A DNA stretch of 64,000 bases. Origin: Polynucleobacter alcilacus. Lineage in GTDB: Bacteria > Pseudomonadota > Gammaproteobacteria > Burkholderiales > Burkholderiaceae. The stretch covers positions 524,039-588,038 of the forward strand of contig NZ_JACVQD010000001.1 of NCBI RefSeq assembly GCF_018881545.1, given 5' to 3'. The translations under genes were made by a program, and so were the position numbers. Shown here piece after piece: positions 33,830 to 42,381 of the stretch. The notes below the pieces were generated by a model. It did no database searches, had not been told where the DNA came from, and saw only the letters and a list, made by a program, of their open reading frames with translations. How positions within the stretch are numbered: position 1 is the stretch's first letter; every line of letters begins with the position of its first letter.

Positions 33830-34654
33830 ATGAAACTGTTTTCTACTCGTCTTTTATTCATTGCAACTGCCACTCTAAGCCTATTAACTACCCCAGCTAT
33901 TGCCGAAGAAAAAAGTATTGTGGTTTCATCCACTACTTCCACAGAGCAGTCTGGGCTATTTAGCTTCATTCTCCCGATCTTCAAAATGAAGTCTGGTATT
34001 GATGTCAAGGTTGTTGCTGTGGGTACTGGTCAAGCGCTCGACATTGGTAAACGGGGAGATGCAGATGTCGTGTTTGTTCATGACAAGCCTGCCGAAGAGA
34101 AATTTGTTGAAGAAGGCTACTCCACCAAACGTTATGAAGTGATGTACAACGACTTTGTGCTAATTGGACCCAAATCAGATCCCGCGAAAGTTGGCGGCGG
34201 TAAAGATATTCAAGCGGCACTGCAGAAGATTTCCGCTGCACAAGCGCCATTTATATCTCGCGGAGATAAGAGCGGTACCCACGCAGCTGAACTGCGCTAC
34301 TGGAAAGGTGCCGGCATTACTATTGCTCCTGGAAGCTCTTGGTATAAAGAAACGGGCTCTGGCATGGGGCCCGCCCTCAACACCGCCTCAGCAATGAATG
34401 GCTACATCTTGGCAGACCGCGGAACCTGGCTCAGCTTTAAAAACCGCGGTGATCTCGTCATCCTCGTGCAAGGCGACCCTAAGCTCTTTAACCAGTATGG
34501 TGTCATGCTAGTAAACCCAGCGAAGTTTCCGCATGTCAAAAAAGCGGAAGGACAAGCATTTATCGACTGGCTGATTTCTAAGAATGGTCAAGAGGTCATT
34601 GCCAGCTACAAGATTGATGGTGAACAACTCTTCTTCCCGAATGCCAAGAAATGA
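33830..34654 (+). CDS. tupA: TupA-like tungstate-binding periplasmic protein
   Basis: A 274-residue receptor with leader ending TPAIAEEK. The anion-binding TupA signature is present: VVSSTTSTEQSGLF at the mature N-terminus (TTTS-like), VVAVGTGQALDIGKRGDADVVFVHD, and FISRGDKSGTHAAELRYW. These bind tungstate with high selectivity in studied homologues. The tupB/tupC permease and ATPase genes that usually follow are absent; a terminator comes 43 bases after the stop. Probably controlled by the divergent ModE/PBP-type regulator. Confidence 0.9.
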   Translation: MKLFSTRLLFIATATLSLLTTPAIAEEKSIVVSSTTSTEQSGLFSFILPIFKMKSGIDVKVVAVGTGQALDIGKRGDADVVFVHDKPAEEKFVEEGYSTKRYEVMYNDFVLIGPKSDPAKVGGGKDIQAALQKISAAQAPFISRGDKSGTHAAELRYWKGAGITIAPGSSWYKETGSGMGPALNTASAMNGYILADRGTWLSFKNRGDLVILVQGDPKLFNQYGVMLVNPAKFPHVKKAEGQAFIDWLISKNGQEVIASYKIDGEQLFFPNAKK

Positions 34655-34697
34655 ATAGGTAGAACATCAAATAATAAAAAGTAAACAAAAAGTAACT

Positions 34698-34723
34698 AAA
34701 AAGCCCGCAGCTGCGGGCTTTTT
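34698..34723. terminator. Bidirectional terminator after tupA
   Basis: A 26-base perfect palindrome with arms AAAAAGCCCGCAG / CTGCGGGCTTTTT. It serves tupA on the plus strand and the duplicated periplasmic gene on the minus strand. Confidence 0.92.
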
Positions 34724-34756
34724 ATTGGCCACTGGCATTTTGCCAGCTAGGGCTAT

Positions 34757-35338
34757 TTACTTCTTCGGTGTTACAAAGCCAATCGCAACTTCGTCAACGA
34801 ACTCAACGATTACATCATCACCAACTTTAAATTTCTCAAGACCTAAAACAGCTGGGTCTACCTTCACTTTTTGCTTTTCGCCGTTTGGCATTGTGAAAGT
34901 AACAACACGTGTTTTAGCATCGATAGTGGAGATCTTCACCGTTGCAAAAATAGTATCAGTTGTTTCTTCGAATGGCTTAGCAGAACCTTTACCAGAGATC
35001 ACTACTGAACGCATACCGGAAACTCCCGGCTTAGCATCTTTACCAGCTGCAGTTAAACCCACTGCAATCGCTTGGGCATGCTCAACCACAAACATGTCAC
35101 CCTTTTTAACTTTGTCTAAATCGTTAACAGATTTAGCTACATTCATTTGCACTAAATTACCGTTAGCGTCTTTTAATACAACTACACGCTTCTTAACATC
35201 CACAGAATCCACAGTAGCGCTCAGTACAGTGACTTCCGCAGCCAATGGCAACATTTTTGCAGGCTGTTGAGCAAACGCAGCAGCTGCAAATGCGAGGCCA
35301 GCAGCGGCAAACAAACCAGTAAGTAGAGATTTTTTCAA
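34757..35338 (-). CDS. Periplasmic protein with two internal repeats (paralogue 1)
   Basis: A 193-residue exported protein: Sec leader MKKSLLTGLFAAAGLAFAAA ending AFAQQ. No named family recognised. The mature part contains two similar units of about 60 residues: the first has DVKKRVVVLKDANGN, then DLDKVKKGDMFVVEHAQAIAVG; the second has DAKTRVVTFTMPNGE, then LEKFKVGDDVIVEFVDEVAIGF. The K-x-G-D-x-[VI]-x-[VI]-E pattern suggests small beta-barrel (OB or SH3-like) folds. A close paralogue lies just upstream. A ligand-binding or envelope role is conceivable but unproved. Confidence 0.75.
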   Translation of the reverse strand: MKKSLLTGLFAAAGLAFAAAAFAQQPAKMLPLAAEVTVLSATVDSVDVKKRVVVLKDANGNLVQMNVAKSVNDLDKVKKGDMFVVEHAQAIAVGLTAAGKDAKPGVSGMRSVVISGKGSAKPFEETTDTIFATVKISTIDAKTRVVTFTMPNGEKQKVKVDPAVLGLEKFKVGDDVIVEFVDEVAIGFVTPKK

Positions 35339-35639
35339 GATAACTCCTAAGTCAAAAAGGGTTTAAGTGGGGCCCATTTCTGGGACTCAAATCATTGTAA
35401 CCATGATGAATTTAATAGCTATTGCTTATTTTTCAAAAGAAAATCCACCTTTGCATAGTCGACTTTTATCTCTAAGCCATTGATTAAATTGAAAAATTAT
35501 TGTCAAACTGGGGGTTAAGCGCTCTCAGATGCCCAAGAATTGCTACCCAGGCCCCCACCTCACTCTTTAACCAAGATACAAAAAGGCCCGCATTGCGGGC
35601 CTTTGACTGTTGCATATAGCTAGACTGCTGAATACAGAA
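35339..35639. other. Intergenic stretch between the two paralogues
   Basis: About 300 bases. The right end holds the terminator of the upstream paralogue. The rest must carry the promoter of paralogue 1: it is AT-rich with TTGACA on the minus strand (complement of 35501-35506). No further gene or RNA was recognised. Confidence 0.4.
35577..35604 (-). terminator. Terminator after paralogue 2
   Basis: Stem AAAGGCCCGC / GCGGGCCTTT with an ATT loop; on the minus strand it is followed by a run of T. It lies 36 bases past the stop of the upstream paralogue, so the two paralogues have separate transcripts. Confidence 0.88.
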
Positions 35640-36248
35640 TTACTTCATAGCTTTAGCTGGGGGAGTAGCAAAAGTAATGATGGTGTCATCTACAAACTCA
35701 ATCATCACATCATCACCAGCCTTGAACTTCTCAAGACCTAGAACACTCTTATCCACCTTCACTCTTTGCTTCTCAGTGCTTGGCCATGTAAAAGTCACAA
35801 TGCGTGTTTTTTGATCGATGGTACTGATTTTTACAGTAGCAAAAGTCGTATCGGTGATTTCTTCAAATGGTTTTGCCGCGCCTTTAGCAGAAATCGTTAC
35901 AGAACGTACGCTGGATACGCCCGGCTTTTGTCCCTTAGGAGCAAGAACTAAACCCACTGCAATCGCGCGAGCATGTTCAACTATAAATAAGTCGCCCTTT
36001 TTTACTTTATCTAAATCCTTAATCTGCTTAGATACCTTCATTTGCATTAGATTGCCATTGGTATCTTTCAATTCAATGGTGCGATTTTGCAAATCCACAT
36101 CCATTACAAAGACTGTGATGACTTCAACTTCAACTGCTAATGGCAGCATTTTTTCTGGCATTTGCGCATATGCAGAGAATGTCGCAATCAAACTGAGTGC
36201 ACTGAAAAGTATGGCAATTGAGGATTTCTTCAAGATAGCTCCTAGCAA
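35640..36248 (-). CDS. Periplasmic protein with two internal repeats (paralogue 2)
   Basis: A 202-residue sister of the preceding protein. Leader MLGAILKKSSIAILFSALSLI ending SAYAQ. First unit: DVDLQNRTIELKDTNGN and DLDKVKKGDLFIVEHARAIAVGL; second unit: DQKTRIVTFTWPSTEKQRV and LEKFKAGDDVMIEFVDDTIITF. Nearly every motif is shared with paralogue 1, so a gene duplication followed an older internal duplication. The function is unknown. Confidence 0.75.
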   Translation of the reverse strand: MLGAILKKSSIAILFSALSLIATFSAYAQMPEKMLPLAVEVEVITVFVMDVDLQNRTIELKDTNGNLMQMKVSKQIKDLDKVKKGDLFIVEHARAIAVGLVLAPKGQKPGVSSVRSVTISAKGAAKPFEEITDTTFATVKISTIDQKTRIVTFTWPSTEKQRVKVDKSVLGLEKFKAGDDVMIEFVDDTIITFATPPAKAMK

Positions 36249-36448
36249 AAAAGTTAAGTATTAAAAGACGGTGTTCAGATACGAATTTCAAAAGTGGAGT
36301 CCAAGACGCACTTTGACTCACACTACACTAACGAGTATATATGGCAGTTTTGTGACTATATTGTTAGTACGGGGTGCTTATCTCCCCTAGATTTGCTACA
36401 TTGGAAAATACCGAAATTTCTATTCACCCACACGCAAAGAGTACTGCC

Positions 36449-36883
36449 ATGATTTTGATTAAACCTTGGGATCATGCATTCGATATAGCTTATCCGGTTC
36501 GCAAAGCTGTATTTGTTCTGGAACAAGGGGTACCTGAGGAGATGGAATTAGATGAATTTGATCCTCTTGCTCAACATGCCCTTTCTTATGAAGGTCCAAT
36601 TTGCACTGGAACGGCACGCTTGGTTTATCTGAAAGATAACAGTGCCCAAATTGGGCGGATGGCGGTTTTAAGCCAATACCGCGGTCAAGGCATTGGGACT
36701 GCTATTTTGGAAGCCTTACTTAAACTAGCTCGGTCGCAGGGAATTAGTAGCTTGTCTCTACACTCTCAAGTGAAGGCAATCCCTTTTTATGAAAAGCGAG
36801 GATTTATTGCCCAAGGCCCCGTCTATGAAGAGGCAGGTATCCCGCATCGTAATATGATTCTTTTATTACCCAAGATGGTTTAA
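36449..36883 (+). CDS. GNAT family N-acetyltransferase (YjcF/ElaA-like)
   Basis: A 144-residue acetyl-CoA-dependent acetyltransferase. The acetyl-CoA site is QIGRMAVLSQYRGQGIGTAIL (R/Q-x-x-G-x-G/A pattern RGQGIG), and LHSQVKAIPFYEKRGF ends the fold. The N-terminal AYPVRKAVFVLEQGVPEEMELDEFD is the signature of the YjcF/ElaA branch. The ATG giving MILIKPWD is chosen; a GTG at 36374 would add 25 residues with no similarity to expect. The thioesterase follows after 15 bases. Confidence 0.87.
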   Translation: MILIKPWDHAFDIAYPVRKAVFVLEQGVPEEMELDEFDPLAQHALSYEGPICTGTARLVYLKDNSAQIGRMAVLSQYRGQGIGTAILEALLKLARSQGISSLSLHSQVKAIPFYEKRGFIAQGPVYEEAGIPHRNMILLLPKMV

Positions 36884-36898
36884 TGATTGATTGCCTTT

Positions 36899-37327
36899 AT
36901 GACTACTAGCCCTGCATCCGCTCTCTATATTCACCGTGTTTGTTACGCCGATACGGATGCAGCTGGATTTGTTTACCACGCACGCTATCTCGATATCTTT
37001 GAACGCAGCCGCGCAGAATGGCTAGCCCAACGCAACTTGAGCCCAACTAAACTCATTGATGAGTTCAACATGTTATTGCCTGTTCGAGAACTCACGATGC
37101 ATTTCTATAAACCCGGGCTGCTGGATGACATTCTCTATATTGATCAGGTGATTGAACATCGTGGTCGCACTCAGGTCAAAGTAAAACAAAATGCCATGAG
37201 AAAAATAAAGGATGGTGAGAATGAAGATATGGAAGTGATCGCCAGCGCTGTCATTCAACTCGTCTGCGTAGACACTAGTACGTTCAAACCAAAAGCATTT
37301 CCTGATTGCTTATTTATTGCTGAGTAA
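36899..37327 (+). CDS. Acyl-CoA thioesterase, YbgC-like hotdog fold (4HBT)
   Basis: A 142-residue hotdog-fold enzyme. The catalytic region reads YADTDAAGFVYHARYLDIFERSR (active-site aspartate in the YADTDAAG motif, about 15-22), with LPVRELTMHFYKPGLLDD after it. Homologues hydrolyse short-chain acyl-CoA. The gene is not next to tol-pal, where ybgC usually lies, but in a GNAT-thioesterase-dioxygenase group with gaps of about 15 and 11 bases. Confidence 0.88.
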   Translation: MTTSPASALYIHRVCYADTDAAGFVYHARYLDIFERSRAEWLAQRNLSPTKLIDEFNMLLPVRELTMHFYKPGLLDDILYIDQVIEHRGRTQVKVKQNAMRKIKDGENEDMEVIASAVIQLVCVDTSTFKPKAFPDCLFIAE

Positions 37328-37338
37328 TGGAGACGAAT

Positions 37339-37911
37339 ATGCCTGAGGGAAAATTACTCACCTTTGTTAAGGATCTGAGTGTGTTGTTAGAGCAGAATCC
37401 AAGCGAGGAAATAATCTTCATCACAGGCAGAGTGCTGCTGGAAAAACTAGTTGCAGTCGATGATTGGCTGCCAGAAGAGTTTACAAAACCGCACCCCCAG
37501 TACTATCAGCAATACTTATTGTATGCAGATCCTTTGGATCGTTTTTCGATTGTCAGTTTTGTGTGGGGGCCGAATCAAAAAACGCCCATACACAATCATA
37601 CTGTCTGGGGCATGCTTGGCCAACTGCGTGGCAGGGAAAAGGAAACGCCTTACTATCGCCAAGAGGATGGCTGCTTTAAGCCGGGTATCTCGTGCACTAA
37701 TCTGCCTGGTCAGGTAGACACTGTTTCTCCTAATACACATGATATTCACGTAGTAGAAAATGACATGAAGGATCAAGCTTCTATCAGCATTCATGTTTAT
37801 GGCGGCAATATTGGCCGAATACAGCGTTCTGTATTTGATCCCATTACTGGTGCTGAGAAATCATTCATCTCTGGTTATGCCAATTCAGTAGTGCCCAATC
37901 TTTGGAATTGA
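37339..37911 (+). CDS. Cysteine dioxygenase-family thiol dioxygenase
   Basis: A 190-residue cupin of the type I cysteine dioxygenase/3-mercaptopropionate dioxygenase group. The iron ligands are the two histidines of TPIHNHTVWGMLG and a later one in NTHDIHVVEN. Enzymes of this family use Fe2+ and O2 to oxidise a thiol to a sulfinic acid. GGAGA six bases before the ATG fixes the start at MPEGKLL; ATG at 37327 touching the previous stop is an alternative. Substrate choice (cysteine or 3-mercaptopropionate) cannot be settled by eye. The rhodanese 5.5 kb away may process the product. Confidence 0.85.
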   Translation: MPEGKLLTFVKDLSVLLEQNPSEEIIFITGRVLLEKLVAVDDWLPEEFTKPHPQYYQQYLLYADPLDRFSIVSFVWGPNQKTPIHNHTVWGMLGQLRGREKETPYYRQEDGCFKPGISCTNLPGQVDTVSPNTHDIHVVENDMKDQASISIHVYGGNIGRIQRSVFDPITGAEKSFISGYANSVVPNLWN

Positions 37912-38052
37912 CGGTAATTCCACTGATAAACACCTGAATGACTTAAAATACGGTCTCTTACTGCAAACGCTCTAGCGTGGCAGCTCACCCCATTGACCGG
38001 GATAGTCGTTTATTAAATACGTTGAATACGGGTCAATACTTTATTGGCCCCT

Positions 38053-39354
38053 ATGTTATTTACAGATCTTGGTTTATCAGAACCCATTCTTCGCGCTATT
38101 GCAGAAGAAGGCTATACCAGCCCCACCCCAATTCAAGCCAAGTCGATTCCTGCTGTCTTAAAAGGCGGTGACTTATTAGCGGCTGCACAAACAGGTACAG
38201 GCAAAACGGCTGGCTTTACTCTTCCTATCCTGCAGCGGCTGAGCACCACTAAAGCCAGCTCAGGTAAACGCCTACTGCGCGTATTAATTCTGACACCTAC
38301 CCGCGAACTGGCAGCTCAAGTCCAAGAGTCTGTAGATACTTATGGCAAATACACGGGCTTAAAGTCTGCCGTGATTTTTGGCGGTGTGGGGGCTAATCCC
38401 CAAATCAAGGCCATTGCTGCCGGCTTAGATATTTTGGTTGCTACTCCAGGACGCTTGCTCGATTTGATGTCGCAAAAGTGTGTCTCCTTAAGTGATATCG
38501 AAATCTTAGTATTAGACGAAGCGGATCGCATGCTCGACATGGGATTTTTGCGTGACATTAAAAAGATCTTGGCTGCCCTACCAAAGAAACGTCAGAACCT
38601 CTTGTTCTCCGCTACCTTCTCAAGCGAGATTAAACAACTAGCAGATGGCCTGCTAAATGCCCCGGAGCTGATTGAAGTGGCACGCAGTAATAGCGCTAAC
38701 GAGGCTATTGCTCAGCTGATTCACCCAGTTGATAGAACTAAAAAACATCCTTTATTAGCGCATTTGATTCAGAGCAATGACTGGAAACAGGTTTTGGTTT
38801 TTACCCGAACTAAACACGGTGCTAATAAACTAGTTACCCAATTGGAAAAAGATGGCATCACCAGCATGGCGATCCATGGCAACAAAAGCCAAACTGCTCG
38901 CACTAAAGCACTGGCAGACTTTAAGGCCGGAAAACTCACCGCCTTAGTGGCGACCGACATTGCAGCACGTGGTATTGATATTGATCAACTGCCCCATGTT
39001 GTTAACTACGACTTACCGAATGTTTCAGAAGATTATGTACACCGCATTGGTCGTACTGGTCGTGCCGGCTCCAACGGGGTTGCCGTATCCTTGGTTTGCG
39101 TTGATGAGCATCAAATGCTGCGAGATATTGAGAAATTGATCAAGCAAAAGTTGCCTCAAGAAGTCATCGTGGGATTTGAGCCTGATCCAAATGCGGTTGC
39201 ACAACCCATTCAGTTGCGTAGTCAACAGCATCAGCAATCCCGAAAACCAAAAGCTGCTGGCTCTGGCTCTGGCGCTAGTGCTAGCAAAGGTGGTGGTGCT
39301 GGCAGAGCCCCAGCGAAGCGCAGTAGTCCACCAAAGAAGAGTTTTAATCGCTAA
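38053..39354 (+). CDS. rhlE: DEAD-box RNA helicase, RhlE type
   Basis: A 433-residue ATP-dependent RNA helicase. Motifs in order: Q motif [18 protein letters not shown], Ia PTRELAAQ, Ib TPGRL, II DEAD, III SAT, V ARGIDI and [12 protein letters not shown]. The C-terminal 50 residues are basic and Gly/Ala/Ser-rich ([16 protein letters not shown]), typical of RhlE tails that bind structured RNA. The ATG is the [10 protein letters not shown] start; an in-frame TTG three codons upstream exists. It acts in ribosome assembly or cold-induced RNA remodelling. Confidence 0.94.
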   Translation: MLFTDLGLSEPILRAIAEEGYTSPTPIQAKSIPAVLKGGDLLAAAQTGTGKTAGFTLPILQRLSTTKASSGKRLLRVLILTPTRELAAQVQESVDTYGKYTGLKSAVIFGGVGANPQIKAIAAGLDILVATPGRLLDLMSQKCVSLSDIEILVLDEADRMLDMGFLRDIKKILAALPKKRQNLLFSATFSSEIKQLADGLLNAPELIEVARSNSANEAIAQLIHPVDRTKKHPLLAHLIQSNDWKQVLVFTRTKHGANKLVTQLEKDGITSMAIHGNKSQTARTKALADFKAGKLTALVATDIAARGIDIDQLPHVVNYDLPNVSEDYVHRIGRTGRAGSNGVAVSLVCVDEHQMLRDIEKLIKQKLPQEVIVGFEPDPNAVAQPIQLRSQQHQQSRKPKAAGSGSGASASKGGGAGRAPAKRSSPPKKSFNR

Positions 39355-39371
39355 TCTCTTTTGCTTAAAAT

Positions 39372-40445
39372 ATGCTCATGACACAGACTTCAGAAAACCT
39401 AATACTAGAACCCCGCCTAACTTCCCTCTCTCATGGTGGCGGATGTGGTTGCAAGATTGCCCCAGGGGTTCTTTCTGAAATTCTCAAGAAGGTTCCACAG
39501 CTGCCTTTTCCAAAAGAGTTGCTCATTGGTATTGAAACTTCAGATGATGCTGCGGTCTATCAAATTAATGAAACTCAGGCGATCGTCGCGACGACGGATT
39601 TCTTCATGCCGATTGTGGATGATCCCTTTGATTTTGGAAAAATTGCTGCAACCAATGCGATTAGCGATATCTATGCAATGGGTGGTACACCCCTGTTTGC
39701 ATTAGCGCTGGTGGGTATGCCGATCAAGGTGCTATCCAATCAAACGATTGCGCGCATTCTAGAGGGTGGATCTGAAGCTTGTCGAAGTGCTGGGATTCCG
39801 ATTGCTGGTGGTCACACGATTGATTCTGTTGAACCTATCTATGGCTTAGTTGCTATTGGTTTAGTAGACCCAAAGCGGGTCAAGAGTAATGCGAGTGCGC
39901 AAGCTGGCGATGTGTTGATTTTAGGTAAGCCGCTTGGAGTAGGAATATTGTCGGCAGCTTTGAAACAAGATTTGCTAGGTCCTGATGGTTACAGAGAAAT
40001 GATTGCCAATACAACCAAACTCAATTCTGCTGGGCCGGATTTAGCAAAACTCCCTGGGGTGCATGCTCTAACGGATGTGACGGGCTTTGGTTTAGCTGGT
40101 CATACCTTGGAATTAGCCAGAGGCTCGAACTGCACCGCCCATATTGACTGGAGTCAGGTTCCCCTACTCTCTAACGTACAAACCTTTGCTGACGATGGAG
40201 TCATTACAGGCGCTTCTGATCGCAATTGGCAGAGTTATGGAGCTGAAGTTGGAATACCAGCAAGCTTTACACCTGCACAGCTTGCTCTATTAACAGATCC
40301 ACAAACGAGCGGCGGCTTATTGGTGTCTTGCAGTCCAGATTGCGTTAAAGAAGTGCTGGAGATTTTTAACCAACATCATTTCTTAGGTGCTCGTGTCATC
40401 GGCCAGATGAGCAAGCGCCAAGAGAAACCGTTAGTAGTTTCTTAA
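39372..40445 (+). CDS. selD: Selenide, water dikinase (selenophosphate synthase)
   Basis: A 357-residue SelD. The active site is GGGCGCK with C25 and C27 (cysteine, not selenocysteine). It has IETSDDAAVYQIN, ATTDFFMPIVDDPFDFG, AATNAISDIYAMGG, SAGIPIAGGHTIDS and the C-terminal LLTDPQTSGGLLV. It makes selenophosphate from selenide and ATP. No selA, selB or mnmH is in the window. ATG at 39372 or 39378 are both possible starts. The stop overlaps the convergent mmsB-like gene by four bases. Confidence 0.95.
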   Translation: MLMTQTSENLILEPRLTSLSHGGGCGCKIAPGVLSEILKKVPQLPFPKELLIGIETSDDAAVYQINETQAIVATTDFFMPIVDDPFDFGKIAATNAISDIYAMGGTPLFALALVGMPIKVLSNQTIARILEGGSEACRSAGIPIAGGHTIDSVEPIYGLVAIGLVDPKRVKSNASAQAGDVLILGKPLGVGILSAALKQDLLGPDGYREMIANTTKLNSAGPDLAKLPGVHALTDVTGFGLAGHTLELARGSNCTAHIDWSQVPLLSNVQTFADDGVITGASDRNWQSYGAEVGIPASFTPAQLALLTDPQTSGGLLVSCSPDCVKEVLEIFNQHHFLGARVIGQMSKRQEKPLVVS

Positions 40446-41326
40446 TCTACTTTCTTCAGATTAAATACGCTTGAGAAATCAAGCTGCCCATTACCCGCTT
40501 TGCTATGCAACTCATAAAGTTGCTGGGCCAATTTACCCAATGGCACGCTCGCATCTAAATTTTCTGCATTCTCAACCGCAAGACCCAAATCTTTGAGCAT
40601 TAAGTCCACGCCAAACCCGCCAGCATAGGCTTTTGATGAGGGTACATTTTCCATCACACCAGGACAGGGGTTATACAACTCCAAAGTCCAATTGCGGCCC
40701 GAGCTTTTCGACATGATGTCTGATAACACTTTGGGATCCAGTCCATTAGCAATGCCCAAGCGCAAAGCTTCACTTGTTCCCAGCATCTGAATACCTAAGA
40801 GCATATTGTTACAAACCTTCACCGTCTGCCCTGCACCGCTGGCACCTGCATGGAAAATATTCTTACCCATTTTTTCTAGTAATGGTCGGGCTAGCTCAAC
40901 ATCCTTTACATCTCCGCCCACCATAAAGGTCAGCGTTCCTGCTTGTGCTCCAGCAGTACCGCCTGATACTGGCGCATCAATCATGGCAAAACCCTTCGCT
41001 TTTGCTGCAGCAGCAACCGCTTGTGCAACTTTAGGCGAAATGGTGGAGCAATCAATTAATAAAGTGTTGGGGCTAGCTTTAGCAAGAAGACCACCCTCAC
41101 CAAGATACAGACCTTCTACATGATTAGATGCTGGCAACATGCTAATTAACACATCCACATCCTTAGTCGCAGTAACTGCGTCTGGGGCAACAGTACCACC
41201 GGCAGCGGCAAACGCCTCTAACTGAGCTTTTGCCAAATCAAATCCCGTTACTTGATGTCCTGCCTGCAACAGATTAAGGGCCATTGGTAAGCCCATATTA
41301 CCCAAGCCAATAAATGCGATTTTCAT
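40442..41326 (-). CDS. mmsB: 3-hydroxyisobutyrate dehydrogenase
   Basis: A 294-residue NAD-dependent beta-hydroxyacid dehydrogenase. Nucleotide-binding GLGNMGLPMA is at 7-16; substrate site DAPVSGGTAGAQAG; catalytic lysine in GQTVKVCNN (about 171). The MmsB-type segment NPCPGVMENVPSSKAYAGGF distinguishes it from glyoxylate and tartronate-semialdehyde reductases. It oxidises 3-hydroxyisobutyrate in valine breakdown. No mmsA lies beside it. Confidence 0.9.
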   Translation of the reverse strand: MKIAFIGLGNMGLPMALNLLQAGHQVTGFDLAKAQLEAFAAAGGTVAPDAVTATKDVDVLISMLPASNHVEGLYLGEGGLLAKASPNTLLIDCSTISPKVAQAVAAAAKAKGFAMIDAPVSGGTAGAQAGTLTFMVGGDVKDVELARPLLEKMGKNIFHAGASGAGQTVKVCNNMLLGIQMLGTSEALRLGIANGLDPKVLSDIMSKSSGRNWTLELYNPCPGVMENVPSSKAYAGGFGVDLMLKDLGLAVENAENLDASVPLGKLAQQLYELHSKAGNGQLDFSSVFNLKKVD

Positions 41327-41346
41327 ATTGTTCCTAATGAATGATT

Positions 41347-41616
41347 CTATTGTTTTCTGGCAGCTAAATAGCGAACACCTTGCGGTCCATAAGTCTCTGC
41401 ATGAACTTCTTCTAAACCTAAATGAAAGATATCCCCAGGTCCATATGTTTTGGTGTGCCCGTTCCTCATCAAGTCAATTTCACCCTCCAAGACCAGCGCC
41501 TTTACTTCAAATGGATGGGTATGATCATCTAAATGGCCATTGGGCTCTCTTTGGACCTCAACCGGCTGCGGATAAGATTCCTGCTGCAGCATTTTGATAA
41601 ATTGCGACTTGCTCAT
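41347..41616 (-). CDS. Small cupin-domain protein
   Basis: An 89-residue single-cupin protein: EVKALVLEGEIDLMRNGH, then TYGPGDIFHLGLEEVHAETYGPQG, with histidines in LDDHTHPFEVKAL (about 31-34) that can bind a metal. No leader. It lies upstream of mmsB on the same strand with a 20-base gap. The function is unknown; metal-dependent epimerase or dioxygenase roles are common in this superfamily. Confidence 0.82.
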   Translation of the reverse strand: MSKSQFIKMLQQESYPQPVEVQREPNGHLDDHTHPFEVKALVLEGEIDLMRNGHTKTYGPGDIFHLGLEEVHAETYGPQGVRYLAARKQ

Positions 41617-41673
41617 GTCCTCACTATAGCGTGGATATACACTCCTTACACACGACTCTATTTGCGGGGAGAT

Positions 41674-41976
41674 ATGCCAGTTAAAGTCATTGGATTAATT
41701 GAATTAACAGACCAAGCTGCTTTCGAGCAATACCGTAGCCAAGTTGGACAAACAGTGGCGCTTTACAAGGGAAGTATTCATGCACGAGGCATTGTGAATG
41801 AACTCTTTTGGAATGAGCTTGATTGCGCTCCTTTTAGTACTTTTGTGGAGTTACACTTTTCAAGTAAGGAAGATGCCCATGCTTGGGCTCATAGTCCCGA
41901 ATACCAAGCTTTAGTTGCTACACGTAATCAAGCAATGAAACTCACTCTCTTTAGTGCCAGCATCCAAGCGATGTAG
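41674..41976 (+). CDS. DUF1330-like small protein
   Basis: A 100-residue protein with the ferredoxin-like pattern of DUF1330: KVIGLIELTDQAAFEQYRSQVGQTVALYKG, VELHFSSKEDAHAWAHSPEYQAL and a closing LTLFSASIQ. GGGGA precedes the ATG. The function is unknown. It is divergent from the cupin gene with 57 bases between. Confidence 0.78.
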   Translation: MPVKVIGLIELTDQAAFEQYRSQVGQTVALYKGSIHARGIVNELFWNELDCAPFSTFVELHFSSKEDAHAWAHSPEYQALVATRNQAMKLTLFSASIQAM

Positions 41977-41978
41977 AT

Positions 41979-42011
41979 AAAAAAGAAGCCTAGCTTTTGA
42001 AGGCTAGGCTT
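41979..42011. terminator. Hairpin terminator between two convergent small genes
   Basis: Stem AAGCCTAGC / GCTAGGCTT with an eight-base loop. On the minus strand it is followed by CTTTTTTAT, so it mainly ends the small histone-like gene; the plus strand has no good T-run. Confidence 0.8.
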
Positions 42012-42032
42012 ACAGATCAATAAGACTTGGAA

Positions 42033-42221
42033 TTATCTTTTTGCTTCCATAGACTCTTTTGTAGCAGTGATTTCTTTGCGACGCTCTTTGCATGCACCAG
42101 CAATTTCTTGCAAGGCTTTACGAGCACGTGCTGCAGATGCCTTAATTCCTTTTTCAATGAATTTTTCATTTTCAGCTTTGTATGCTTCAAAAGCTGCCAA
42201 CAATGTATCGTGTTGTGACAT
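42033..42221 (-). CDS. Small basic protein, possibly histone H1/Hc1-like
   Basis: A 62-residue lysine-rich, helical protein. The stretch KGIKASAARARKALQEIAG then CKERRKEITATK resembles the conserved core of chlamydial Hc1-type histone-like proteins (alternating AA-R-R/K and K-E-x-R-K-E). MSQHDTLL is the chosen start; an earlier in-frame ATG adds ten residues. It may bind nucleic acid. The call rests on one pattern, so it is tentative. Confidence 0.6.
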   Translation of the reverse strand: MSQHDTLLAAFEAYKAENEKFIEKGIKASAARARKALQEIAGACKERRKEITATKESMEAKR

Positions 42222-42381
42222 CTTGTCTCCTATTCTAAAAAAAGTATTCATTTCAACAACGAAATCAGTATATCCCTATAAAAACTATAGGAAATGCCCC
42301 TTTTCATCAGGGATAACTCTTAGAAGCAGCACTTCAGCCAAAATGCTTTAATTACTGAAAAATAGTACGGAGAGGCCCAAA

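Noticed and set aside
34655..34757. Missing tupB/tupC due to local deletion
   Set aside because: No remnants of permease or ATPase codons are visible; the terminator directly follows tupA, so there is no evidence of a recent deletion.
37912..38052. Possible tRNA or small RNA between the thiol dioxygenase and rhlE genes
   Set aside because: No cloverleaf arms, T-loop (GGTTCGAATCC-like) or terminator were found; it is probably just the rhlE promoter region.
41979..42011. Inverted repeat as an insertion-sequence end
   Set aside because: There is no transposase and no target duplication; the minus-strand T-run identifies it as a terminator.
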